Assembly: GCA_964420285.1 (NCBI GenBank)
Contig: CAYQTE010000043.1
Coordinates: 1 to 39,852, forward strand
DNA: 39,852 bases
Reading direction: 5' to 3'
Source of the DNA: CAYQTE01 sp964420285
GTDB lineage: Bacteria > Planctomycetota > Phycisphaerae > Tepidisphaerales > Tepidisphaeraceae
Position numbers and translations under genes: made by a program. Position 1 is the stretch's first letter, and the number at the start of each line of letters is the position of its first letter. Shown here piece by piece: positions 1-9,210 of the stretch. The notes beneath the pieces are model-generated. The model searched no databases. It was given only the letters and a program-made list of their open reading frames with translations, and was not told where the DNA came from.

Positions 1-1
1 G

Positions 2-1759
2 CTTCGGCTCTGGGAGGCGACCAGTTCGGATTACTTCGATTTTCAGCGATTCAGCAGCGGCGATTTTGTCGGCGCGCTGGTGGAGATGCTGAATGCCGAA
101 TCGCTCACGCGCGTGTTGTATCCGGATGATTCAACCAGTCAGGGAAAATCACTGCGGTTTGCGCAGGAGTATTTTCTGGTGGCCTGTTCCCTGGCCGATC
201 TGGTGCGACGCTTCCGGGCAACGAACACGGATTGGAACGCATTGCCTGATCATGTCGCCATCCAGCTTAACGACACGCATCCGTCGATGGCCGTGCCCGA
301 ACTCATGCGCATCCTGCTGGACGACGCCAAACTCGGCTGGGACCAGGCGTGGGACATCACCCGGCGCACGCTGGCCTATACGAACCATACGCTGATGCCC
401 GAAGCCCTGGAGAAATGGCCGGTTGTGTGGTTCGAAAAGCTCCTGCCGCGCCAACTGGAAATCATCTACGAGATCAACCGCCGCCTGCTGGACGAGGTGC
501 GGGCCAGGTTCCCCGGCGACAACGGTCGCGTGGAGCGCATCAGCCTCATCGAGGAATCCGGCGGCAAACAGGTGCGCATGGCGAACATGGCGATCGCGGG
601 ATCGCACAGCACCAACGGCGTGTCGGAGATTCACACCCGCTTGCTCCGCACGACCACCGTCAAAGATCTGGCCGAGATGTTCCCCGAGCGATTCAGCAAC
701 AAGACCAACGGCGTGACGCCGCGCCGGTGGCTGCTGCTGTGCAATCCGCCGCTGGCCGGCGTGATGACCGGGGCCATCGGCGATGGATGGATCACCGACC
801 TGGATCAACTGCAAAAGCTCAGGCCGCTGGCGGAGGACAAGGGTTTTCGCGATGCCGTTCTCAAAGCCAAGCGCGAGGCAAAAGTGCGGTTCGCCGACTG
901 GCTCAAAACCAGCGGCGGGCAGGTGGTCGATCCGGACACCATCTTCGATTGCCAGATCAAACGCATCCACGAATACAAACGGCAATTGCTCAATGCCCTG
1001 CGCATCGTCGTGCTGTACAACCGCCTGCGCGCCAATCCCAATCTGGATATCGCGCCGCGAACATTCCTTTTCGCCGGAAAAGCCGCGCCGGCGTATCACC
1101 TGGCCAAGGTCATCATCAAGTTCATCAATAATCTGGCCGGGACGATCGACGGCGATCCGCTGGCCCGCGGCAAACTCAACGTCGTCTTTCTGCCGGAATA
1201 CTCGGTGACACTGGCCGAGCGGCTGATTCCGGCGGCCGATGTGTCCAACCAGATATCAACGGCCGGCTACGAGGCCAGCGGCACGAGCAACATGAAATTC
1301 ATGATGAATGGCGCACTGACGCTGGGCACGCGCGATGGGGCGACCATCGAGATGGCGCAGGCGGCGGGCGAGGAGAATTTCTTCCTGTTCGGGCTGACGG
1401 CCCGGCAGGTGGCCGACAGCGCTGGCTGGTACAATCCGCACTGGCATTATGATAACGAACCGGAGACGCGGGCGGCGCTGGACCTGATTTTCTCTGATTA
1501 TTTCAGCCGCTATGAGCCGGGCGTTTTCAATGAGTTGCGCGATGCGCTGCTGGCGCGGGGCGATCGTTACATGCACCTTGCGGATTTGAAAAGTTATCTC
1601 GATGCGGACCGCAAGCTGGTCGAGTTGTACGCCGATCGCGACGCCTGGGCGCGTAAGGCGATCCTGAACGTCGCCGCCTCCGGGACATTCTCCAGCGACC
1701 GCACCATCGCCCAGTACGCGACCGAAATCTGGAACGCCAAACCGTGTCCGGTGACATAG
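2..1759 (+). CDS. glgP: Glycogen/starch phosphorylase, C-terminal part (5' end outside window)
   Basis: Cuts alpha-1,4-glucan by phosphorolysis, releasing glucose-1-phosphate (GT35 family, cytoplasmic). The reading frame is open from base 2; the residues before the first internal Met read LRLWEATSSDYFDF, the usual phosphorylase stretch, so the gene is truncated by the window edge and the Met at 80 is internal. About 585 residues are present, compared with roughly 800-850 for the family. The pyridoxal-phosphate signature EASGTSNMKFMMNGALTLGT is intact; the PLP lysine codon is 1295-1297. FDCQIKRIHEYKRQLLN is another hallmark stretch. Phosphoglucomutase follows at once, which fits conversion of the product to glucose-6-phosphate. 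Identification is firm; glycogen versus maltodextrin preference cannot be told from sequence. Confidence 0.96.
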   Translation, partial: LRLWEATSSDYFDFQRFSSGDFVGALVEMLNAESLTRVLYPDDSTSQGKSLRFAQEYFLVACSLADLVRRFRATNTDWNALPDHVAIQLNDTHPSMAVPELMRILLDDAKLGWDQAWDITRRTLAYTNHTLMPEALEKWPVVWFEKLLPRQLEIIYEINRRLLDEVRARFPGDNGRVERISLIEESGGKQVRMANMAIAGSHSTNGVSEIHTRLLRTTTVKDLAEMFPERFSNKTNGVTPRRWLLLCNPPLAGVMTGAIGDGWITDLDQLQKLRPLAEDKGFRDAVLKAKREAKVRFADWLKTSGGQVVDPDTIFDCQIKRIHEYKRQLLNALRIVVLYNRLRANPNLDIAPRTFLFAGKAAPAYHLAKVIIKFINNLAGTIDGDPLARGKLNVVFLPEYSVTLAERLIPAADVSNQISTAGYEASGTSNMKFMMNGALTLGTRDGATIEMAQAAGEENFFLFGLTARQVADSAGWYNPHWHYDNEPETRAALDLIFSDYFSRYEPGVFNELRDALLARGDRYMHLADLKSYLDADRKLVELYADRDAWARKAILNVAASGTFSSDRTIAQYATEIWNAKPCPVT

Positions 1760-1770
1760 AAAAGCCAAGA

Positions 1771-3420
1771 ATGAGCACCGCAATTTCCCCCCTGGCCGGC
1801 AAGCCGGCGCCCAAGTCGCTCCTGGTCGATCTGGCCCGGCTGGAGCGAGAGTATTACCAGCGCCACCCCGATCCGGCCGATCCCAATCAACTGGTCAGCT
1901 TCGGCACCAGCGGCCATCGCGGGTCATCGCTGCGCGGGACGTTTACCGAGGCGCACATTCTGGCCATCACGCAGGCTATTTGCGATTACCGCCGCAAGCA
2001 GAACATCACCGGCCCGCTGTACATGGGCAAGGACACGCACGCGCTGTCGGCGCCCGCCCAGCGCACCGCTCTGGAGGTTCTTGCCGCCAACAGGGTGGAG
2101 ACCATCATCCAGCCCAATAACGGCGTGACGCCCACGCCGGTCATCTCGCGGGCCATTCTTGTGTACAATCGCGGACGCACCACCGCTCTGGCCGACGGAA
2201 TTGTCGTCACCCCGTCGCACAATCCGCCGGAGGATGGCGGATTCAAATACAACCCGACCAACGGCGGCCCAGCCGACAGCGACGTCACCCATTGGGTGCA
2301 GGATCGCGCCAATGAACTGCTGCGGGGCAACAACGCGGCCGTATCGCGCGTGCCGCTGGCTGCGGCGCTGGCGGCTGCAACCACGCACGCCGAGGATTTC
2401 ATATTGCCGTATGTCAACGATCTGCGGAACGTCGTGGACATGGAGGCGATCGCCGCCGCCGGTTTGAGTCTCGCCGTCGACCCGCTGGGCGGCGCGGCAC
2501 TGCCCTATTGGGAGCCGATCAATTCCATCTACAAGCTGAACATCGCGGTCGTCAATCCCAGACTCGACCCGACATTCTCCTTCATGACCGTCGATCACGA
2601 CGGAAAAATCCGCATGGATTGCTCCAGCCCCTATGCGATGGCCGGTCTTATCGGCCTCAAGGACAAATACCGCGTCGCCTTCGCCAACGATCCCGATTCG
2701 GATCGGCACGGCATCGTCACGCCATCGGCCGGTTTGATGAACCCCAACCATTATCTGGCCGTGGCCATCGGCTATCTGCTGGCGCATCGTCCGCGCTGGT
2801 CGCACGGTGCGGCGGTGGGCAAGACGCTGGTCAGCAGCGGGATCATCGATCGGGTGGTGAAGAAGCTGAGGCGGCGGCTGTGCGAAGTGCCGGTGGGGTT
2901 CAAATGGTTCGCGCCGGGATTGTTTGACGGCTCGATCTGTTTCGGCGGCGAGGAAAGCGCGGGAGCGAGTTTCCTGCGCCTGGACGGGTCGGTGTGGACC
3001 ACGGACAAGGACGGCCCGATCATGGACCTGCTGGCGGCCGAGATAACCGCCCGCACCGGCAAAGACCCCGGCGAACATTTCCGTGAGTTGACCGCCGAGT
3101 TCGGCACGCCGTATTACACGCGGATCGACGCTCCGGCCACGCCGCAGCAGAAGGCCAGCCTCGCCAAACTCTCGCCGCAGGCCGTGAGGGAAACCAAGCT
3201 GGCCGGCGACGCGATCACCGCCAAGCTCACGCGCGCCCCCGGCAACGATGCGCCGATCGGCGGGTTGAAAGTCGTCACCGATGCCGGCTGGTTTGCCGCG
3301 CGTCCCTCCGGCACGGAGAATATCTACAAGATTTACGCCGAGAGCTTCCGCGACGAGCGGCATTTGCAAATGATCGTCGACGAGGCGCAGCAGATCGTCA
3401 ACGGCGCACTGGCGGTGTGA
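1771..3420 (+). CDS. pgm: Alpha-D-glucose phosphate-specific phosphoglucomutase
   Basis: Interconverts glucose-1-phosphate and glucose-6-phosphate in the cytoplasm, linking glycogen phosphorolysis by the upstream gene to glycolysis. The 549-residue product matches the length of E. coli Pgm (546) and aligns nearly end to end from memory. Visible landmarks are the substrate loop near FGTSGHRGS, phosphoserine loop TPSHNPPEDGG (Ser about residue 149, codon 2215-2217), metal loop DPDSDRHG (from about 307), sugar loop GGEESAG (about 393) and phosphate loop RPSGTE (about 511). ATG 1771 is preferred because it matches the family N-terminus; an in-frame GTG at 1744 would overlap the phosphorylase stop by 16 bases. 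The 11-base gap to the phosphorylase gene implies one transcript. Confidence 0.96.
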   Translation: MSTAISPLAGKPAPKSLLVDLARLEREYYQRHPDPADPNQLVSFGTSGHRGSSLRGTFTEAHILAITQAICDYRRKQNITGPLYMGKDTHALSAPAQRTALEVLAANRVETIIQPNNGVTPTPVISRAILVYNRGRTTALADGIVVTPSHNPPEDGGFKYNPTNGGPADSDVTHWVQDRANELLRGNNAAVSRVPLAAALAAATTHAEDFILPYVNDLRNVVDMEAIAAAGLSLAVDPLGGAALPYWEPINSIYKLNIAVVNPRLDPTFSFMTVDHDGKIRMDCSSPYAMAGLIGLKDKYRVAFANDPDSDRHGIVTPSAGLMNPNHYLAVAIGYLLAHRPRWSHGAAVGKTLVSSGIIDRVVKKLRRRLCEVPVGFKWFAPGLFDGSICFGGEESAGASFLRLDGSVWTTDKDGPIMDLLAAEITARTGKDPGEHFRELTAEFGTPYYTRIDAPATPQQKASLAKLSPQAVRETKLAGDAITAKLTRAPGNDAPIGGLKVVTDAGWFAARPSGTENIYKIYAESFRDERHLQMIVDEAQQIVNGALAV

Positions 3421-3562
3421 TCCGCATCAGCGCCGCCGGCACATTCCCAGCGGCCCGAATGCGTTAATTTTGCGCTTGGTCATGCTCCTTGCGGGCCGGC
3501 GGTGGTATTCTCCGCTTTTGGCGGGAGATGATCCAAAACGGTCCTCCGCCGCTGGAGAGGAT

Positions 3563-5296
3563 ATGTCACGAACCCATGGTCATCGTCACGGCCGCGCCGC
3601 TGGAGCACAGGTCGCCGTTGAGCGGCTTGAGAATCGCGTCCTTCTTTCGGACGTGCAGTACGCCACCATCATCAAGAGCGCTATTTACAACCAGACGATC
3701 CGCGGCGCGCCCGTGCTCTTGGGCAGCGATACCTATCACTTCGAGGCGATTGTCGCCGAAGCCGCCGTCAGCTCGGTCTTCAGTGCCTCGGTGCAGGAGA
3801 CCTCGCCGGCCGCGGGCGAATCGGCCAGTCTGATGGAATTGCCGCTGGGCAGCCCGACTCCCGAATATGATCTGGTCTACCAGTCGGCCAACAAGAACTC
3901 GGTGGACTTCCTCTATCCGGACGGCGATTACAGTCTGTCGCTCAAGGGGATCAATGACGGCTCGAAAACGCTGTCGCTGGATCTCGGCACGACCGACGAT
4001 TATCCAACCGCCCCGCCCAATGTGACCAATTTCAGCGCCCTGCAGGACGTCGATTCCACGCAGGCGGCGACCATCAGTTGGGCTCCGTTTCCCGGCGGCA
4101 CCACCAGCGACTTCATCGCCGTCTCCATCACCGACAGCCAGGGAAATCCGATCCTCCAATACACACCGGGCACGGCCAATCAACTCGACGGGACCGCAAC
4201 GTCGATCACCATCCCGGCCGGCACGCTCGCCGCCGGAACCACCTATTCCGCCCAGATTCAGTTCCTGCAGGTCACCGGAACCGACACGACCGATTACCCC
4301 GGCGTCACCGCATTCGCCGCCTACGCGGACACGACAACCTTCAACATCATCACCGCCGGCGTGAATCCGACGGCCGCCAATGAGCTTGCCTTCACAACCC
4401 AGCCCGCCAGTGCGAACACCGGCGCCGATCTCGGCCCGGTTGCGGTGGCCGTCGAGAACGTCAACGGCGGCATCGTCACCAGCGATACCTCCAGCGTCAC
4501 GGTCGATCTGACCAATGCCCAGGGCGTCGTACTGAGCGGAACACTGACCCAGAGCGCCGTTGCCGGCGTCGCCACGTTCAGCGACCTTTCGGCCAATGCC
4601 CCCGGAACCTACACGCTGACGGCGACGGATGGCTCGCTCGATCTGGCGGTCTCCAGTCCCTTCACCATCTCGACGCCGCCCTTCGCAACGCTGACCGATG
4701 GCCATCTCCTGGTCCAGGGCACCAGCGGCAACGACGTGATCACATTGCAAACCGATGGCAGCGGCAACCTGACCGCAACGCTCAACGGCGTCACCTCCTC
4801 GCCGTTCGCGCTGGCGCAAGTCACTTCCATCGACGTCGAGGCCGGCGCCGGCAACGATATGGTCACCATCGAATCGAGCATGCCCGCCAATCTCGGCGCC
4901 AGTGTCCAGGGCGGTCCCGGCGACGACACCATCTTGGGCGGACCCGGTAACGACACTCTTGGCGGTGGATCGGGCAACGATGTGATCAACGGCGGACCCG
5001 GTGACGATTCCATCCGCGGCGGCGCCGGCGACGACAGCCTCGGCGGCGGCAAGGGTAACGATATGCTCTTCGGCGGACCCGGCAACGATACGCTCGAAGG
5101 CGGAATGGGAGCAGATACGCTCACCGGCGGCGCTGGCAACAACGTCATCCGCGGCGGCAAGGGAAATGACATTATCTTCGCCATCAACGGCCAGGCCGAC
5201 ACCCTCTACGGCGGCCTGGGCGACAATACCGCGCACATCGACCAGAATCTGGATCAAATCCCCAACAACGATATCCAGACGGTCCTGTACACCTGA
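3563..5296 (+). CDS. LEPR-XLL motif protein with Fn3/Ig-like domains and C-terminal RTX calcium-binding repeats
   Basis: Predicted exported, calcium-binding surface or secreted protein of about 577 residues. The basic, His/Arg-rich N-terminus leads into VERLENRVLLS (residues about 18-28), the planctomycete LEPR-XLL-type motif; there is no ordinary hydrophobic signal peptide. It is followed by a Fn3-like domain (about 150-270; the stretch ATISWAPF), an Ig-like beta domain (about 270-370, ending GTYTLTATDGSL), a linker with GTSGNDVITL, and an RTX array (about 451-546) with units such as GGPGDDTILGGPGND. ATG 3563 is chosen over a TTG at 3470 because GGAGAGG sits at 3554-3560 and the motif is then close to the N-terminus. 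The C-terminal half is paralogous to the protein at 37808. The function is unknown; adhesion or matrix is only a guess. Confidence 0.85.
   Translation: MSRTHGHRHGRAAGAQVAVERLENRVLLSDVQYATIIKSAIYNQTIRGAPVLLGSDTYHFEAIVAEAAVSSVFSASVQETSPAAGESASLMELPLGSPTPEYDLVYQSANKNSVDFLYPDGDYSLSLKGINDGSKTLSLDLGTTDDYPTAPPNVTNFSALQDVDSTQAATISWAPFPGGTTSDFIAVSITDSQGNPILQYTPGTANQLDGTATSITIPAGTLAAGTTYSAQIQFLQVTGTDTTDYPGVTAFAAYADTTTFNIITAGVNPTAANELAFTTQPASANTGADLGPVAVAVENVNGGIVTSDTSSVTVDLTNAQGVVLSGTLTQSAVAGVATFSDLSANAPGTYTLTATDGSLDLAVSSPFTISTPPFATLTDGHLLVQGTSGNDVITLQTDGSGNLTATLNGVTSSPFALAQVTSIDVEAGAGNDMVTIESSMPANLGASVQGGPGDDTILGGPGNDTLGGGSGNDVINGGPGDDSIRGGAGDDSLGGGKGNDMLFGGPGNDTLEGGMGADTLTGGAGNNVIRGGKGNDIIFAINGQADTLYGGLGDNTAHIDQNLDQIPNNDIQTVLYT
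4913..5200 (+). repeat. RTX (hemolysin-type calcium-binding) nonapeptide array, copy A
   Basis: This coding segment consists of about ten nonapeptides of the form GGxGxDxLx (for example GGPGNDTLGGGSGNDVINGG), encoded by recurring ggcggacccggcaacgat-like DNA. In this family such repeats wind into a parallel beta-roll that binds calcium after export. The order of nonapeptide variants (GPGDD, GPGND, GSGND, GPGDD, GAGDD, GKGND, GPGND) is almost the same as in the array at 39118-39370. Confidence 0.9.
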
Positions 5297-5360
5297 CCGT
5301 CGAATCGACAGGGCTCCTTCGATCACTGATGGCGCAGTTCGCGATCCGCAGATCGAGGCC

Positions 5361-6359
5361 CTATTTCTGATCGGCCAGCAAATTGAGAAGATCGGCGGTG
5401 CGATACCCGGCCAGCACAATGCGTGACATGGCAATCGCTTCGGCCTGACTCTGGTATGTCGGCGGCAAAACGACGGCGCTCCGCGCCGCCGCATCGGCGG
5501 GCGCCGTTGTCGGGCCGGCGGCGAATATGTCACCGTTCAGATACGTGTAGCGAACCGCCAGATCATGGCTCTCCTGTGCCCATGCGGCCGGGTCTTTGAC
5601 GGCCAGCGAGTCCTTCAACGCCGCGCGGCTGCTGTGGGGGTTGGCGGCCAGGCCGGCGGCAACGTCGCGGATTGTCCCGTAATCTTTGTATTGGCCGGGC
5701 AACCCATCCCATAAAGCATGCAGATTGGTTTGCGTGTTGGCATACGCGCCGCGTTGCTGGACCATGATCGCGTTGCCGCCCTGGTCGCCGTTGGGATACT
5801 GCGGCGAGAAGAGTTCGGTGCCATGGAGCGGCTGGTGGATGTCGCCGCACAGGTGAAGAATCCAGCACAGCGCGACCGCCTGATCCTTGGGCGCGGTGGC
5901 GGGGTTTTTCAGTGCGGCCGTGTTAAACGCTATCGCCTCGACGGCGTTGGTGGGTCCGGGCGGAGTCTCGGGATCGACCGGCGGGAAATTGGCCGCCTGC
6001 CCGCCCAGGCAATACGGAAGGTCGATGTAGTGCCAATTGGGATGGTTGTAGGCCGCGTGCATCGGATTGGAGAAACTTCGCACCATATCCGGCCAGGTCG
6101 CGGCGATGCCGAAGGCATAGAAATCCTGATCGGCACTGTCGATATCGGCCGGCATGTCGGCCAGCAGATCGGCTTTGTAGCGCGGGTGCTGCTTGAGGAT
6201 CTCCGAGAACCTGGTGCGCGCCGCCGGCGTCATGTCGGCCCAGGCGATAGCGGCTATCAGGCGATGGCCGGTATCGTTCCACGCCCGAGCCGGGCTGGTC
6301 ATCAGCGCGGCCAGGACCAGAGCCAGCAGGCAGTGAGAAACGGATTGCTTAGTTGTCAT
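5361..6359 (-). CDS. Secreted S1/P1-type nuclease
   Basis: Zinc-dependent extracellular or periplasmic nuclease/3'-nucleotidase that degrades single-stranded nucleic acid. The 332-residue precursor has a signal peptide (LLALVLAALMTSPARA) cleaved before Trp27. That places the family's N-terminal Trp ligand at mature position 1, followed by NDTGH (His32). Further trinuclear-zinc ligands are visible in SADQDFYAFG, NHPNWHYID, ILHLCGDIHQPLH and NLHALWDG, so the site looks complete. ATG 6359 is preferred over ATG 6368 because AAGGA lies 8 bases upstream of it. The start lies inside the end of the upstream phosphoesterase gene (11-base overlap), which implies translational coupling. The gene converges on the LEPR-XLL gene, with 64 bases between the stops. 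Confidence 0.93.
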   Translation of the reverse strand: MTTKQSVSHCLLALVLAALMTSPARAWNDTGHRLIAAIAWADMTPAARTRFSEILKQHPRYKADLLADMPADIDSADQDFYAFGIAATWPDMVRSFSNPMHAAYNHPNWHYIDLPYCLGGQAANFPPVDPETPPGPTNAVEAIAFNTAALKNPATAPKDQAVALCWILHLCGDIHQPLHGTELFSPQYPNGDQGGNAIMVQQRGAYANTQTNLHALWDGLPGQYKDYGTIRDVAAGLAANPHSSRAALKDSLAVKDPAAWAQESHDLAVRYTYLNGDIFAAGPTTAPADAAARSAVVLPPTYQSQAEAIAMSRIVLAGYRTADLLNLLADQK

Positions 6360-9153
6360 CGTCGTCATCCTTGGGAGTCGGGCCGTACTGGAACCCATGC
6401 GGACTGGGCGGCGGTTCGGAATCGATACCGCGGACGGTCTTCCAGATAATGCGATTGAGCAGTTCCGTCGGGGCGCGGTCGGCATGGGAGAAATCCATCA
6501 TGTCGGAAGCCGCGGCCAGTGCCTGGGGGCTGTCCAGCTTGATGTCGTTAAGCGATTGCGTGGTCGGCCGGGTTGCGGCTTGCCGGGTTGTGGGGCGTGC
6601 CGGGCCTTGTTCGGGGCTGACGGCGCCGAAAGCGTACGCGCCACGCTGCCCCATGATCTCGTCGGAGGGGATGATCGCATTGTAGGGTTCGCTGTTGGAC
6701 GCGGTGGAGTCCCAGCCGCCCAGCGGATCCGAGGCCGCATCATACTGGCACATCGGAGGAACGTTGAGCAGGCACTCGATCGTCTTGATGGCGCTGATGG
6801 TGCTCTGGAACGAGCTATCGACGCTGCCCTTCTTGATCCAGGGGCTGACCAGGAAGCAGGTCGAGCGGTGCATATCGACGTGGTCCTGGCCGCTCTGGGC
6901 GTCATCCTCGATCACGATGATCGCGGACGATTTCCAGATCGGGCTGTGGCTGATGGCATCGACCAGTTCACCGACGGCGCAGTCGTTGTCGGCCACCTGG
7001 CACCTCGGCGAGGGGCTGCCCGAGCGACCGCCTCCCGTGTGATCGTTGGGCAGACGCACGGTCATGAACGCCGGAATCGAATTCCCCGTGGGATCCTTGG
7101 CCAGCATCATTTTGAATTCGCGATCCCATTCGGCAAAGCGGCTGGTCGCCTCGCTCTTGCCGTAGGTCTGCGTCGGCCACCAAAGCGTCGGGTCATTCTT
7201 CTTCTTTACCAGCATGCTGGTGGCTTCGCTGTCGGGATAGGACGTATCGAAATCGCGGAAATCGACATCCGTGACGCCGGCCAGATCATGCCCGCCCGGC
7301 TGCAACGCCGCGGGGCCGGGATAGTTGTCCGGAATCACTGTAGCATCGCCGTTGTAAACGCCCTGGGCCAGGAAGAATCCATAATTGCGATAACTGAGTC
7401 CTTGTTTGATCACCGCATCCCAAATGTGTCCGCCGGCCGGTTCGTCGATATCGGGAATCGGCGGGGCGCCATTCTTGAAGCGAGGATCGTCCGAGAGCGG
7501 CTTGCCGTCGGGACCGACGGCCGGCAGGCCGCCAACGGGATAGCCGTTGTTGGTTCCGGCATAATCATAGGCGCGACCGCTGAAGCCATAGGAATAGGGA
7601 ACGTTGCGAATCGCGTTCTCGTTCGCCTGCGCCTGCGTGGACCAGGTCCAGCCGTCGCCGGACACTTCGCCGCAGTCGTAGAAGTTGTCGAAAAGGACAA
7701 AGCGATCGGCCAGGGCGTGCTGATTGGGCGTTACGTCGCGGCCGAAGATGCAGCGACTCGGGTCGCCGTTGCCCTTGGGCATGTCGCCGAGGACCTGATC
7801 GTAGGTGCGATTTTCCTTCACGATGTAAATCACATGCTTGATGTTACCCGCCTTGAGACTGACGGCTTGCAGCGGGTCTTCGCCGTTGAGGTACTTGGGA
7901 GTCAGCCGGGCGTCTTGCAGGCATTGAGTGGTGAGCGTGGCCAGTTTGGCTTTGTCGGGGATGGCGATCTTCCAGAGCGTGCCGTTGAGAAGGGAGAGCG
8001 TCGACCCGCCGGCGTTATGCGGCACGCGGGGAAGATCGCCCTTGGCGTTGGTGACGAAGAGATCCCCGCCGCAGACAGCCACCGACGTGGGATACCAACC
8101 GCCGGGGATGTACCCCTTGACGCTGGGAGTCGCATCGTCAACGTCGATGACCGCGACGGCGTCCATGTCGCCCAGGCTGGAATAAAGAGTGTTTTCATCC
8201 GGCGAAAGGGCAAGTCCGGTGGGAGTGGCGCCGGCAAGATGGGCGGCGATCTCCGGCCGGAGCATGACCGTGGCCGTGATCTTTTCCGATGCGGTGTCCA
8301 CGATGGAGATGGTATCGCTTTGCGTATTGGCGACATACAGAATCGTGCGCGCCTTGTTCAGCAGCAGGGCGTTGGGATGCGAACCCGTGTTCAGCTTCTG
8401 CACCAATGTGACGTTGGCGGGATTCGAGGCGTCCAGCACATAGACGGCCGAGTCGCGCTGGCTGCCGACATAGAGCCGGCTTCCGTCGTCGTTCACCGTG
8501 ACCGCCAGCGGGAAATTGGACAGGCCCAGCGGATCGGCAAAGACATAGCGGCCTGCTTCCTTTTTGGTTGCGATGTCAATGATGGAGACCGAGGCCGGAG
8601 TTCCAAACGCATCGCCGCGGGCATGGACCGGATCGTTCTGCGTGACGTAGATGTGGCCCCTGGCGTCGGCGGCGATGCCGGCGGGGAAGTCGGTGGCGGC
8701 GCCGTCGATTTCGGCGTCATGCACCAGTGTGCCGTCGGCGCCAAGCTTGAACGCCACCACGCATTGCGATCCGCCCTGCGCGGCATACAGCTTGCCGTCG
8801 GAACCGAACGCCAGGCCGTAATACAAGCCCGGCCACTCGGTCTGCTGGCCTCGGCCGAAGTTGATGTAACTGGCCAACCCGCCATCGCTGACGCGCACGG
8901 CGCAGAGGGACGAGGCCGATCCATCGCCGGTGGTGATCAGGTATTTCCCGTCCGGGCTGACGACCATGTTCAACGGCATGCTGCCGATATATTCCGACGT
9001 GGTGGCCCCGGCGGGATTGATGAAATGCCCGGTGGGCAGAGGCGCCCGGTCGTCCTTCACGGCCGTGTCGGCGGCATAGGCGGCCAGCGTGATCAGGAGC
9101 ACACCCGCCACGACGTATCGCGCGCGGACCATTTGCTTTGTTGTATTGCTCAT
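6349..9153 (-). CDS. Secreted YncE-like beta-propeller fused to a phosphoesterase (alkaline phosphatase-like) domain
   Basis: A 934-residue exported protein. The signal peptide (YVVAGVLLITLAAYA, then ADTAVK) is followed by a YVTN/YncE-like beta-propeller (about 40-420) with repeats such as LYVANTQSDTISIVDTAS and LYVGSQRDSAVYVLDAS. A phosphoesterase-family domain (about 435-830) then begins at HVIYIVKENRTYDQVLGD and contains FDNFYDCGEVSGDGW and a metal-site-like IVIEDDAQSGQDHVDMHRS. The C-terminus is a low-complexity tail ending DDDDDN. This fusion is recurrent in bacteria, usually annotated as bifunctional YncE/alkaline phosphatase family; the substrate is not known. ATG 9153 is preceded by AGGAG at 11 bases. 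Its stop overlaps the start of the S1/P1 nuclease gene, so the two products may cooperate in releasing phosphate from nucleic acids (inference). Confidence 0.9.
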   Translation of the reverse strand: MSNTTKQMVRARYVVAGVLLITLAAYAADTAVKDDRAPLPTGHFINPAGATTSEYIGSMPLNMVVSPDGKYLITTGDGSASSLCAVRVSDGGLASYINFGRGQQTEWPGLYYGLAFGSDGKLYAAQGGSQCVVAFKLGADGTLVHDAEIDGAATDFPAGIAADARGHIYVTQNDPVHARGDAFGTPASVSIIDIATKKEAGRYVFADPLGLSNFPLAVTVNDDGSRLYVGSQRDSAVYVLDASNPANVTLVQKLNTGSHPNALLLNKARTILYVANTQSDTISIVDTASEKITATVMLRPEIAAHLAGATPTGLALSPDENTLYSSLGDMDAVAVIDVDDATPSVKGYIPGGWYPTSVAVCGGDLFVTNAKGDLPRVPHNAGGSTLSLLNGTLWKIAIPDKAKLATLTTQCLQDARLTPKYLNGEDPLQAVSLKAGNIKHVIYIVKENRTYDQVLGDMPKGNGDPSRCIFGRDVTPNQHALADRFVLFDNFYDCGEVSGDGWTWSTQAQANENAIRNVPYSYGFSGRAYDYAGTNNGYPVGGLPAVGPDGKPLSDDPRFKNGAPPIPDIDEPAGGHIWDAVIKQGLSYRNYGFFLAQGVYNGDATVIPDNYPGPAALQPGGHDLAGVTDVDFRDFDTSYPDSEATSMLVKKKNDPTLWWPTQTYGKSEATSRFAEWDREFKMMLAKDPTGNSIPAFMTVRLPNDHTGGGRSGSPSPRCQVADNDCAVGELVDAISHSPIWKSSAIIVIEDDAQSGQDHVDMHRSTCFLVSPWIKKGSVDSSFQSTISAIKTIECLLNVPPMCQYDAASDPLGGWDSTASNSEPYNAIIPSDEIMGQRGAYAFGAVSPEQGPARPTTRQAATRPTTQSLNDIKLDSPQALAAASDMMDFSHADRAPTELLNRIIWKTVRGIDSEPPPSPHGFQYGPTPKDDDDDN

Positions 9154-9210
9154 ATCTTTTTCATCTCCTGATACACCGTAATTGATCAATGTTAAGAAAA
9201 GGTTGGCCTG

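Noticed and set aside
3470..3562. TTG start for the first LEPR-XLL/RTX protein
   Set aside because: ATG 3563 has a strong GGAGAGG site and places the LEPR-XLL motif at its usual distance; the extra 31 residues look non-coding.
6397..9171. A 924-codon open frame opposite the phosphoesterase gene (and a 655-codon one opposite the RTX gene at 3566-5533)
   Set aside because: These are shadows created by GC-rich third positions. They are rich in Gly/Arg/His/Asp, have no recognisable domain, and the opposite strand encodes clear families.
9168..9195. Promoter-like TTAACA-16-TATCAG before the phosphoesterase gene (minus strand)
   Set aside because: The implied start of transcription would fall downstream of the only good ribosome-binding site (AGGAG around 9165-9169).
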